Positions 14,920 through 23,900 of a DNA stretch of 64,000 bases are shown piece after piece. The DNA comes from JAPPLG01 sp965199935 (GTDB lineage: Bacteria > Bdellovibrionota > Bdellovibrionia > Bdellovibrionales > UBA1609). The position numbers and the translations under genes are program-made. The stretch covers positions 186,001 to 250,000 of the forward strand of contig CBDATD010000002.1 of assembly GCA_965199935.1 (NCBI GenBank). The letters run 5' to 3'. Position 1 is the first letter of the stretch. Every line of letters starts with the position of its first letter. The notes beneath the pieces are model-generated. The model searched no databases. It was not told where the DNA came from and worked only from the letters and a program-made list of their open reading frames with translations.

Positions 14920-17724
14920 ATGAAAAAATTTGTGGACCGCCATATCGGCCCTTCCGAAGAAGAAATCTCTTCCATGCTGAAATTTTTGTCAGTGAAAAAT
15001 TTGGATCATTTAATATCCAAAGGGATGCCCCAAGAGGTTTTAAATACTTCCCATTTAAGTCTGCCTCCCGCCTTAACAGAGTCTGAACTCATTCATCACA
15101 CCAGAAAGCAAGCGCTGAAAAATAAAACTTTTAAAAACTATATCGGTCAGGGGTATTATGAATGCCTTCCGCTTGCTGTCACTAACAGAAACATTATTAA
15201 AAATCCTGTGTGGTACACAGCCTACACTCCCTATCAGGCAGAATTAGCTCAAGGGCGTTTAGAGGCTCTTTTGAACTTTCAAACGATGATATGCGATTTA
15301 ACAGGCATGGACATATCAAACGCCTCCCTGCTGGATGAGTCCACAGCCTGTGCGGAGGCAATGCTGATGACTCTGAACCACTCCAACTCCCAGTCACGGA
15401 CTTTTTTTGTTAATGATAATGTTTGGAGCCATACCCTGTCCGTTCTTAAGACACGGGCCTCAGCTCTGGATGTTCAAATTCAAAAAGGCTCCCTGCTTAA
15501 AGATAAAATAGAAAATGTTTTTGCTGTGTTTTTGCAGTACCCCTTTGCGGACGGCTCTGTGCCTGAATTAAAAAATATCTTGCAAACCTTGAAACAAAAA
15601 AACATTCCTATTATCGTTTCTGTGGATTTATTGGCCTGCTGTCTTATAGAGCCTTTAAAATCTGTAGATGTTGTCGTAGGATCTACGGGGCGTTTGGGTC
15701 TGCCTCTTATGTACGGGGGGCCTCAGGCCTCTTTTCTTGCTGTAAGAAAAGAGCATACCCATCAAATCCCAGGGAGGATTGTCGGCGTCTCCAAAGACAG
15801 GGACGGCGGTCCCGCTCTGCGGCTGGCTCTTCAAACCAGAGAACAGCACATCCGAAGAGAAAGAGCCGTCAGCAACATCTGCACTTCACAAGTTTTACCG
15901 GCTGTTTTGTCCTCCATGTATGCGGTTTATCACGGCCCGGAAGGTTTGAAATCTATTGCCGGGGAAATTCACAATCAAGTTTTATATCTTTACGACCATT
16001 TGAAATCACTTCCGCTGATCAATCATACTTTCTTTGACACTCTCACTTTTCAGCTCAACTGTGATCAAAAAAATAAAATACAATCTCTTTCAGAAGAGCA
16101 GGGCATTAACTTAGGCTATCCTTCAAAAAACCATGTGAGTGTTTCTGTGGGAGAGGGCAGAAATAAAAAAGATATGGATGAACTGATCGACATTTTTAAG
16201 CAGGTTTTTTCTTCGAGCAAAAAAGAAGTCAAAGAAGCTTCAGGTATTCCTAAACCTTTAATAAGAAAAAGCTCTTTTTTAAAGCATCCCGTTTTTAACA
16301 GCTTCCATTCAGAGACAAAACTCGTTCGGTATATTCATCATCTGCAAAACAAAGACCTTACTTTGACGCATTCTATGATTCCCCTCGGCTCCTGCACAAT
16401 GAAATTAAATGCAACAACGGAATTACAGCCGATGACCTGGAAGCCTTTTGCGGATATTCACCCTTTTGCTCCTCTTAACCAGGCGCGGGGATCTTTGGAA
16501 ATTTTTAGAGAACTGGAGGAGTTTTTATGTGAAATCACAGGTTTTTCAAAAATATCTCTACAGCCTAATGCAGGTTCTCAAGGAGAATATGCGGGACTCA
16601 TTATTTTTAGAAAATACCACCAATCCATAGGAGAAGGGGGGAGGAATATTTGTTTGATTCCTTCTTCCGCTCACGGCACCAATCCAGCCAGCGCCAAAAT
16701 GGCAGGACTGAAAACAGTCAGTGTCCGATGTAACGCTCAAGGAGGAGTTGAGTGGGAGGATTTAAAACAAAAGACTGAAGAGCATTCAGAAAAACTATCT
16801 TGTCTTATGCTGACTTATCCTTCAACCTGTGGAGTATTTGAAGAAAATATTTCTCGAATGAACCGGTTGATCCATGAACACGGAGGCCTGGTTTATTTCG
16901 ATGGGGCCAATATGAATGCCTTAACGGGGCTGTGCCGTCCGGCTTTATTGGGAATGGATGCTGGACATTTGAATTTGCATAAAACTTTTTGCATTCCTCA
17001 TGGAGGGGGAGGCCCTGGTGCAGGCCCCATCGGGGTTGTGAAAAAATTAGAGCCGTTTATGCCTTCCCATCCCTTTTTACAAAAGGATAAAAATGCGGGG
17101 GATGTATTTACTATAAGCTCAACGCCGTATGGAAATGCCGGAGTGCTTTCTATCTCTTGGGCTTACATTAGAATGATGGGATTTGAAGGGCTGAAACGGG
17201 CCAGCCAGACAGCTATTTTGAACGCTAATTATATTAAAAAGAAATTGGAGCCTCATTATCGTATTTTGTTTACAGGGTTGAATCATCAGACAGCGCATGA
17301 ATGCATTGTGGATTTGAGAAAGTTTAAGTACTCTGCGGAGGTTGACGTGGTGGATGCAGCAAAACGCTTAATGGATTATGGTTTTCACTCTCCAACGATG
17401 TCTTGGCCGGTTCCGGGGACTTTGATGATTGAACCCACAGAAAGTGAGGATAAAGAAGAGATGGATCGTTTTTGCGAGGCCTTGATTTCCATTCGAAAAG
17501 AAATTGAGGAAATCGAAAAAGGCGAGGCGGATAAAAAGAATAATTTGCTGAAAAATGCTCCGCACACCATCCGGGATCTTTGCCAAGAGAAGTGGAATTT
17601 TCCTTACTCTAAAAAGAGAGCGTGTTTTCCTTTGCCTTATCTGCAGAAGAAAAAATTTTGGACCCCTGTTTCCAGAATCCAAGAAGCTTATGGAGATATT
17701 CATTTATTCTGCTCCTGCCCTTGA
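14920..17724 (+). CDS. gcvP: Glycine dehydrogenase (decarboxylating), P-protein
   Basis: A 934-residue one-chain P-protein of the glycine cleavage system. It decarboxylates glycine using PLP and passes the aminomethyl group to lipoyl-GcvH. The N-terminus F-V-D-R-H-I-G-P-S is typical of this family. In the C-terminal half the PLP lysine is in H-L-N-L-H-K-T-F-C-I-P-H-G-G-G-G-P-G. Upstream of it are the T-H-S-M-I-P-L-G-S-C-T-M and S-A-H-G-T-N-P-A-S-A blocks. Full length and no frameshift. gcvT and gcvH are not nearby, so they must be elsewhere. The last ~25 residues are less conserved. A copy of the 115-bp element begins 22 bp after the stop. Confidence 0.97.
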   Translation: MKKFVDRHIGPSEEEISSMLKFLSVKNLDHLISKGMPQEVLNTSHLSLPPALTESELIHHTRKQALKNKTFKNYIGQGYYECLPLAVTNRNIIKNPVWYTAYTPYQAELAQGRLEALLNFQTMICDLTGMDISNASLLDESTACAEAMLMTLNHSNSQSRTFFVNDNVWSHTLSVLKTRASALDVQIQKGSLLKDKIENVFAVFLQYPFADGSVPELKNILQTLKQKNIPIIVSVDLLACCLIEPLKSVDVVVGSTGRLGLPLMYGGPQASFLAVRKEHTHQIPGRIVGVSKDRDGGPALRLALQTREQHIRRERAVSNICTSQVLPAVLSSMYAVYHGPEGLKSIAGEIHNQVLYLYDHLKSLPLINHTFFDTLTFQLNCDQKNKIQSLSEEQGINLGYPSKNHVSVSVGEGRNKKDMDELIDIFKQVFSSSKKEVKEASGIPKPLIRKSSFLKHPVFNSFHSETKLVRYIHHLQNKDLTLTHSMIPLGSCTMKLNATTELQPMTWKPFADIHPFAPLNQARGSLEIFRELEEFLCEITGFSKISLQPNAGSQGEYAGLIIFRKYHQSIGEGGRNICLIPSSAHGTNPASAKMAGLKTVSVRCNAQGGVEWEDLKQKTEEHSEKLSCLMLTYPSTCGVFEENISRMNRLIHEHGGLVYFDGANMNALTGLCRPALLGMDAGHLNLHKTFCIPHGGGGPGAGPIGVVKKLEPFMPSHPFLQKDKNAGDVFTISSTPYGNAGVLSISWAYIRMMGFEGLKRASQTAILNANYIKKKLEPHYRILFTGLNHQTAHECIVDLRKFKYSAEVDVVDAAKRLMDYGFHSPTMSWPVPGTLMIEPTESEDKEEMDRFCEALISIRKEIEEIEKGEADKKNNLLKNAPHTIRDLCQEKWNFPYSKKRACFPLPYLQKKKFWTPVSRIQEAYGDIHLFCSCP

Positions 17725-17746
17725 AATCAGCAGGGGTGAGTCGTTG

Positions 17747-17861
17747 GACAGGCTGTGTGGGCAAAGCTGTAAAGCTCAGACATGCGTTTTGCCGCAGAGC
17801 AAACTTTGTCTGCTCTGTTTCAAAGCCGAACTCGTTTACAGCTCTGTCCCCCCAGCCTTTC
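17747..17861 (+). repeat. 115-bp nested-palindrome element, copy 1
   Basis: Full copy of the dispersed element. Outer arms GACAGGCTG/CAGCCTTTC (one mismatch), middle arms AGCTGTAAA/TTTACAGCT, inner arms CAGAGCA/TGCTCTG (here GCAGAGC at the left). It lies just after gcvP. Confidence 0.9.
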
Positions 17862-18048
17862 TATGAATATCCACAATCCTTATAAGTACGAGATTCGGTG
17901 ATTTCGCTTGGCAACGCCATAGCCGCATACCTGCCGTCCTGTAAATATTACATTTTTTCCAACTTTTGTGCTTATTTGTTTCTGCTATGCTATGTTCTGT
18001 TTTCGATATTTTTTAAACAATCATTGCGTGTCCAAGAGGGAGGACTTT
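17862..18048. other. Leader region of an exported-protein gene
   Basis: Contains the palindrome at 17940-17952 and the GGGAGG ribosome-binding site at 18038-18043. I saw no other gene. Confidence 0.5.
17940..17952. promoter_or_regulatory. TGTAA-N3-TTACA palindrome
   Basis: The site reads TGTAAATATTACA, with perfect arms, 96 bp before the TTG start of the exported protein at 18049. Confidence 0.5.
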
Positions 18049-19230
18049 TTGAAATACTTTTCACTGTTTTCTATCATCTTTCACTTTTCAGCGGCTTCTG
18101 CAGAATTTTGTGAACCTCTCTTTTCAGGTCAAACAGCAGAAACGATAGAGCAGGTGTTGAAACAAGCAGAGAAAAAACTGGAGGGGGATCTAAAATCCAT
18201 AAGAAACTCTCCACAAGAGCCTTTTTTGAAGAAGTTTGGATTTTCTCTTTTGTACTACACTGGTGTTGACCAGGCCAGAGAGTTTAGAAGAGTCCGAAAA
18301 TATTTGCTGGAGATCAAGGCAGATCCAGAGAAAACTCATATTCCTTACTTTGCCGATCAAATAAATAAAACAATTATTGGCTTTGAGAAGGGCTTTAAAT
18401 ATCAAAACCAACACAAACTTATGTATGCAGAACACCTAAAGCTCTTGGAGGACTATAAGAAAGAGGCTTATCAGAGAATGAGGGATTTGAATGTGACCTA
18501 CATTTGGTGGGCTGATTTTAACTACAAGCTTTCCACTCTTGGCAATCTCCTGCGGCGGTATGATGCAGAAAAAAGGGGTTTTGCAAACTTTATTACAACA
18601 CAAGAACGTCCTGACCCGCCAAAGAACTCTGACTTTGAATCAGCGAAAGACCTTTTTCCAAAGGAAGTTATGTTTTTTACAATAGGTCCAGTCGGCATCA
18701 TGGCTTTTAATCGAATAGGAAAGGGTTCTCATTTTATTAGTGTTTCTGGAAAAGATATGACTGCTGACGGAATCGATACCACATCCGCGGGTTTTTTCCA
18801 CCACGATGTTGTACACTTGCTTAGAATTTCAAAGGACTTTGAATCTTACTGGGATGCAAAACCCGCTGTAAAATATGAAGAAATAGAAGGAAAACTAAAC
18901 AGCATCTCAAACAAATTTGATCAGGAAAAAGCCGAACTGGCTTTATTTCTATTTAAACACGAGGGCGGATTGAAAGCCTACCTGGATCAGCTTAATCAAT
19001 ACACTAAAATCAGACGCAAAGAGGCTTCTCATCAGAAAAAAAGAGAAATATGGGATAGAGCCGTCTCTCGATTTTTGTATGTCTCTTTAAATGCAGGATT
19101 CATCAAGGAGAAGCTTGTTCCATATTATCTGAGAGGTATGAAGTCCTATGAATCTGAAATGATTAAATTCACAAAAGAAATAAAAAATATTTTTGACCGA
19201 TTGTTTTATGATGATATGGAAGGGGAATGA
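18049..19230 (+). CDS. Exported protein of unknown function
   Basis: I chose the TTG at 18049 because GGGAGG lies five bases upstream and the protein then begins with a clean signal peptide (L-K-Y-F-S-L-F-S-I-I-F-H-F-S-A-A-S-A, cut before E-F-C-E). A GTG at 17968 would add 27 residues ahead of the signal. The mature protein of about 375 residues is mostly helical and basic. A segment with F-F-H-H-D-V-V-H-L-L holds three histidines and an aspartate that could bind metal, but I cannot name a family. The TGA overlaps the ATG of mvaD, so the two are cotranscribed although their roles look unrelated. Confidence 0.7.
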   Translation: MKYFSLFSIIFHFSAASAEFCEPLFSGQTAETIEQVLKQAEKKLEGDLKSIRNSPQEPFLKKFGFSLLYYTGVDQAREFRRVRKYLLEIKADPEKTHIPYFADQINKTIIGFEKGFKYQNQHKLMYAEHLKLLEDYKKEAYQRMRDLNVTYIWWADFNYKLSTLGNLLRRYDAEKRGFANFITTQERPDPPKNSDFESAKDLFPKEVMFFTIGPVGIMAFNRIGKGSHFISVSGKDMTADGIDTTSAGFFHHDVVHLLRISKDFESYWDAKPAVKYEEIEGKLNSISNKFDQEKAELALFLFKHEGGLKAYLDQLNQYTKIRRKEASHQKKREIWDRAVSRFLYVSLNAGFIKEKLVPYYLRGMKSYESEMIKFTKEIKNIFDRLFYDDMEGE

Positions 19231-20165
19231 TTTACAAAAGCCCTTCAAATATTGCTTTGATCAAGTATATGGGAAAAACAGCTGATGGAGCTCCCGTTAA
19301 TTCGTCTCTGTCCTACACCTTGAAGAATCTTGTTTCCGGAGTGGAGCTGGAGCCTGTAGAACAGCCCGCAGATCTTTGGGAGCCTTTGCGGGGAGAGGAG
19401 TGGCAGACTCTTTCTATGAACATGAAAGAGCAGGAAAGGTTCCTGTCTTTTTTTCAAAAATTAAAAAAACTTTTCAATTTAAAAGGCTGTTTTAAGGTGC
19501 GGTCAGGAAATAATTTTCCGAAAAGCTCCGGTGCGGCCAGCTCGGCCTCCAGTTTTTCAGCTTTAACTAAAGCGGTGTACCAGCAGGCGGTAAAAGAAGG
19601 CCGGACGGAGCCTTTAGGCGATGAACAGCTGGCTTTGATTTCCCGCGGGGGTTCAGGGTCTTCCTGCAGATCTTTTTTTTCTCCTTGGTGTTTGTGGGAT
19701 AAAAATTCAGTTCGCTCCTTGTCTTTTCCCTGCGATACACTGATTCACCATTTGATTTTAACCAGTGATAGAGAAAAAAAAGTTTCTTCCTCCTCCGCCC
19801 ATCAAAGAGTTCAAAGCAGCCCTTATTTTGAGGGGAGATCTGAAAGGGCTGAAAACAGACTTCATCTCTTGATGAAAAATATGAAAGAAAAAAATTGGAA
19901 AGTTATGAAACAAATCGCCCAAGAGGAGTTTGAGGATATGCATAATCTTTTTGAATCCTCTCGCCCTTCTTTTTCCTACCTAACAGAAAAGAGCCGAAAA
20001 ATTTTAAAAATTTTAGATCGATTTTGGGAGGAAAAACAAGACGGGCCTTTAATCACAATGGACGCCGGCCCTCATATTCATCTTTTGTACCGCCCGGATC
20101 AAATGCATTTAAAAAAAGAAATGGACCTGCTTCTGCGTCATGTTCTCTGCACAGATGAATTTTAA
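19227..20165 (+). CDS. mvaD: Diphosphomevalonate decarboxylase
   Basis: A 312-residue GHMP-kinase-fold enzyme that converts mevalonate 5-diphosphate to isopentenyl diphosphate with ATP. Family marks are the start S-P-S-N-I-A-L-I-K-Y-M-G-K, the phosphate-binding stretch N-N-F-P-K-S-S-G-A-A-S-S-A-S-S-F, the L-I-S-R-G-G-S-G-S-S-C-R-S block, and D-A-G-P-H-I-H near the C-terminus with the catalytic Asp. It implies that isoprenoids are made by the mevalonate route here. The other mevalonate genes are not in the window. Its ATG overlaps the stop of the preceding exported-protein gene. Confidence 0.95.
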   Translation: MIYKSPSNIALIKYMGKTADGAPVNSSLSYTLKNLVSGVELEPVEQPADLWEPLRGEEWQTLSMNMKEQERFLSFFQKLKKLFNLKGCFKVRSGNNFPKSSGAASSASSFSALTKAVYQQAVKEGRTEPLGDEQLALISRGGSGSSCRSFFSPWCLWDKNSVRSLSFPCDTLIHHLILTSDREKKVSSSSAHQRVQSSPYFEGRSERAENRLHLLMKNMKEKNWKVMKQIAQEEFEDMHNLFESSRPSFSYLTEKSRKILKILDRFWEEKQDGPLITMDAGPHIHLLYRPDQMHLKKEMDLLLRHVLCTDEF

Positions 20166-20459
20166 ATAAGAAAGAGATAATAGTACCTGGAGGACTGGCA
20201 TAGTTTGTCCTGAATCCGATGCTCATGGGTTTTGAATGATTTATGTTTTTTTGCAGAGTATTTGAATGTGTTTAATTTTTTTACAGATGCACCAACAGAC
20301 GGCATATGAATCTCCCTTTCAATAATGTTTTCAAAGCAATTTAGACGCTTTAGATACTTTCGGATGAAATTAGGAAAACATAAGCTTTAATTTTACTTTT
20401 TTTAAATAATTCCAAAAAAAAGAGCCAGATTGTTTTTCCTCATTTCTGATGACCGGCCC

Positions 20460-20508
20460 CTCTGTTTCAAAGCCGAACTCGTTTACAGCTCTGTTCCCCC
20501 AGCCTTTC
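20460..20508 (+). repeat. 115-bp element, right-half copy
   Basis: Only the right 49 bp of the element, including TTTACAGCT and CAGCCTTTC, are present. It is followed by a 25-bp spacer and then a full copy, the same tandem layout as at 37680-37935. Confidence 0.85.
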
Positions 20509-20533
20509 TACGGAAGCAGGAGTCTAGTCATTG

Positions 20534-20648
20534 GAAAGGCTGTGTGAACAAAACTGTAAAGCTCAGACATGCGTTTTGCAACAGAGCAAACTTTGTCTGC
20601 TCTGTTTCAAATCCGAACTCGTTTACAGCTCTGTCCCCCCAGCCTTTC
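20534..20648 (+). repeat. 115-bp nested-palindrome element, copy 2
   Basis: Full copy, outer arms GAAAGGCTG/CAGCCTTTC perfect. The inner stem is CAGAGCA/TGCTCTG. The spacer before it contains AAGCAGGAGTCTAGTCATTG, almost identical to the spacer at 37799-37820. Confidence 0.9.
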
Positions 20649-20822
20649 CACGTTCTGCATCTCAAATTCGAACTCGTTTGAACCTCCGCCTGCCTTTGCT
20701 TTTGTACAATCGAAACCGCCGAGCCGAGTCTCACACTCTTATAGGTCATGAACCTGCATGACTGCATTCCTGTTTTTGCGTGGATACACGGGTGCGGGGG
20801 TGCAAAACTGCCGCTAAATAGT

Positions 20823-20837
20823 GTGTAAATTTTACAC
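20823..20837. promoter_or_regulatory. TGTAA-N3-TTACA palindrome (15 bp)
   Basis: GTGTAAATTTTACAC is a perfect 15-bp palindrome. It lies 83 bp upstream of the J-domain gene start, in an AT-rich promoter-like stretch. Confidence 0.5.
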
Positions 20838-20920
20838 TCTAATATAAATTTCTCACATTGATTTAGCTTTTTGATTTATATTTGGGGCAGTTTTCACGAA
20901 GAAATCAAGGATGTATCAGA

Positions 20921-23900
20921 ATGAAAAAAAACAATTTGTTTCAATGCCTTTTCATTCTTCTTTTTGCTTTTTTTGCCCATACAGCCCCTGAATCTGATGT
21001 TCCTAAAGATTATTATAAAATTTTAGGAGTTTCTAAAAATGCTTCCCAAAAGGAGATTACAACTGCCTACCGGCGGCTGGCACAGAAACACCATCCGGAT
21101 AAACATGAAGACAAAAGCGAAGAAATACAGAGAGAACAAAAAAAAATATTTACAGAAATAGGAGCCGCTTATAAGGTTCTTAAGGATCCTAACAGGAGAG
21201 CAATGTACGATATGGGTGGACACGCCGCCGCCGCTTCTGCTCCTAAAAATCCTCCGGATATTCATCTTAAAAAATCCCGTCTTGCTAGTTATCAACTGAA
21301 ACTTGCGGAAAACCCCTACAAGGCGCTGGGGCTGGACAGTAGTGTCGATCAAAGAAGAATCAAACAGGCATATGAATCTGCAAGAGACAAGATTGAGAAA
21401 GACATTCTTAAAGAAATGCGTACTTTAGGGCGACAGAGCAGAGGGTTGAATCCGGAAAAAATATCTGCTTTAAGTAGAATTTATTCAGCCTACAGGGTTT
21501 TATCCAACCCGGAGTGGAGGGATCAATACGATTTCAATCAAGACCGCTCCATCGAAATGAAGGGGAGGCTGTTTACTTTTGAAGACAGAGCTAATGAAAA
21601 AATTCGTGAATTTTTTCACAGCGAAAAAGGGGAGGTTTTTGAACTGCTTAAAGGGGAGCTTGTTCGGGATACTATTTTCACCCCTCCTGAAAATAAAACA
21701 AGCTTTGAGACTATACTCAAGGTTTTTGGGGAAAGATTCACACTTCAGATTTTTTCGGGTGCAGAAATGGAAGAATCGAGAGCCATCTCGGCAGAACTAC
21801 AGCTTCAACAAAGATACCGCCATTTGGAAGATTTTAAAAAGCGATTGAATAATAAGTGGAGCCGCTTGAAATCCGCATCGCAAGATAGAATTAAAAATGT
21901 TTTTCCAAAGCGTTTTTCTTCAAAAGCCGCTCAAACACTCCCTGCAGATATGTCTCAGTGGGATCCCAGCCGCCTCACTTGGGAAGAGCTTCACAGGATG
22001 ATTCATCCTTACTCTGAAAACTCTATAGGTTCTTTAAAGACCTCCTTAAAGAGAATTCCCGGTGAGACTTTGACTTTTTTTGCGGCCATAGGAGCTTTTT
22101 CGTATTTGAAAACAGGTTTTGATTTTTTGCAGTACGATGGTATGCAAACGGATCCCCAATGGGAGCAGACTTTGGCGAGTCAACTCGCTTCCCCTATAGG
22201 TGTGTTTAGTTTTGCTTGTTTTGTTGTAGCCGCAGGGCAGATGAATAGGCTTTTGGAAGTTGGTATCAATCAGTTGATCACAGGTAGATACAATCAAAAG
22301 AAATCTCGTATAAATTCAGGAATAGCCTCTAAAGGAGATGTAACAGACGAGCATAGAAAGACTGCTCAAAAAATTGAACGAGTGAGATTAATCAAATTTA
22401 TAAGATACAGCCGAACGGCCCTGGCTCTTTCTGCAGGTATGATGCTCAGTACTGCTGTGATGGAATTTGCTGAGGATCCTAATATAGCCTCCTGCATGAA
22501 AGGGCTGATTGATAAAAACGAACGTTCTTTTAATTTTATGGAAATGTGCGATACAGCTTACAGCGAATGGAAAGCTGTCTTTAAAACACTGTTTGCTGTT
22601 CCTGCTGGAATAGGGGTGTATAAATTTACTAAAAATAAAATGAAACTTCAAACGGGAGTTCAAAGATGGACAGCCAGATTACTTGCAGGCATTGTTGTTA
22701 CTGGATTTATAAGTTCTGGATTTACTGATGGGGGGAAATTGCTCGATTGGATGCCGGATATGACAGCTATGGCGGCGGCGGGATATATGGCTGCTGGTGG
22801 AACAGCATTAGCTGCGATGGGCTGGCGGTCTTCTCAGGATTTTAGAGAGAAGTCCTGGCAGTACCTTAAAGACAAAGTTCCACCAAAAATAAGAAACTCG
22901 ATGAGCTTAGGCAAAGCTTTTAAATTTATCAGGCTGTTCAGTCTGCCGGGCTGGCTTGTGACAGGGGCTTTCAGCATCCCTCATCTTGTGCAGTTTTTCA
23001 CTTACCATACATATATCACTGATCCTTATTTAGCAGCGAATTGGAAAACTTCCTCTTTGAAAAACAATATTTTGGATCAGGAAGTGCAGATCAACTCTTA
23101 TATGCGAAGTAATAATGTTTTAGAACAAAAAATTAAACTTTGGGAGGGGGATCCTTCACCGGACTGTGCTATGTCCAATCCTGCTGGAATGGGATTTTTT
23201 GAAATACTAACAGATATTATAGGGAACTTTGACCGAGAAGACTGCCCTGGAAGATTTTTTTCTCATCAGTTAAACAAGCATTCAAACCTGTTATCGGAGT
23301 GGAGGCAGATTCATTCTTTAGAATTTCATATGCTCCATCAATCTCGGAATAGAGACAGTGCGGAAGCCCGTTTGTGGTATGAGATAAACACCCAGACGCT
23401 CTTTCATGGAATTGGAGGAATTTCAGGCCTTCTCGCCAGTGCTGATGAGACTGAAGAATATCAATATAAAGGATGGGAGAATATTCAGTACCATAATGTC
23501 AAAGATGACCAAGATGATATAGAGAAGCTTGTTTCAAAGGAATTAGAGCAGGTTTTGTCGGAAAATGAAGTTTGCCGGCAGGCTCAAGCAGAAGAAATAT
23601 CATGTGAGGCGGTTTTGCCTGAAGTTTGCAGATCAGCTAAAAAATTAGCAGATGCATACGAAGATGTATTAGAGGAGATGGAAGAAGGAGTAGAATCATC
23701 AGTTCAGCAGATTTTGATTTTGTCTGCAGATGAGGTTTACCGGCAGTTTCAGGAGGAAATAATATCGTGCTTGGAGGTTTTTCCTGAAGTTTGCAGATCA
23801 GCTGAAAAATCAGCAGATGCGTGCCATGAAGTTGTGGAAAAAAAATCTGCTCAGATCATGCAGATCATCAATGAGGAAGTAATCAGTGGCTATAACTTTG

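Larger units (their letters stand above)
20166..20920. other. Long intergenic region with repeat elements
   Basis: This 755-bp stretch carries a half copy and a full copy of the 115-bp element (20460-20508 and 20534-20648), a further fragment around 20663-20679, and the regulatory palindrome at 20823-20837. Short open frames across the repeats are by-products of the repeat sequence. Confidence 0.7.

Noticed and set aside
17755..17870. Open frames inside the 115-bp elements that give similar peptides at each copy (pattern L-C-x-Q-S-C-K-A-Q-T-C)
   Set aside because: Two frames are open across the same DNA, there is no ribosome-binding site, and similarity is explained by the repeat itself. The base-pairing, not the peptide, is what compensatory change preserves.
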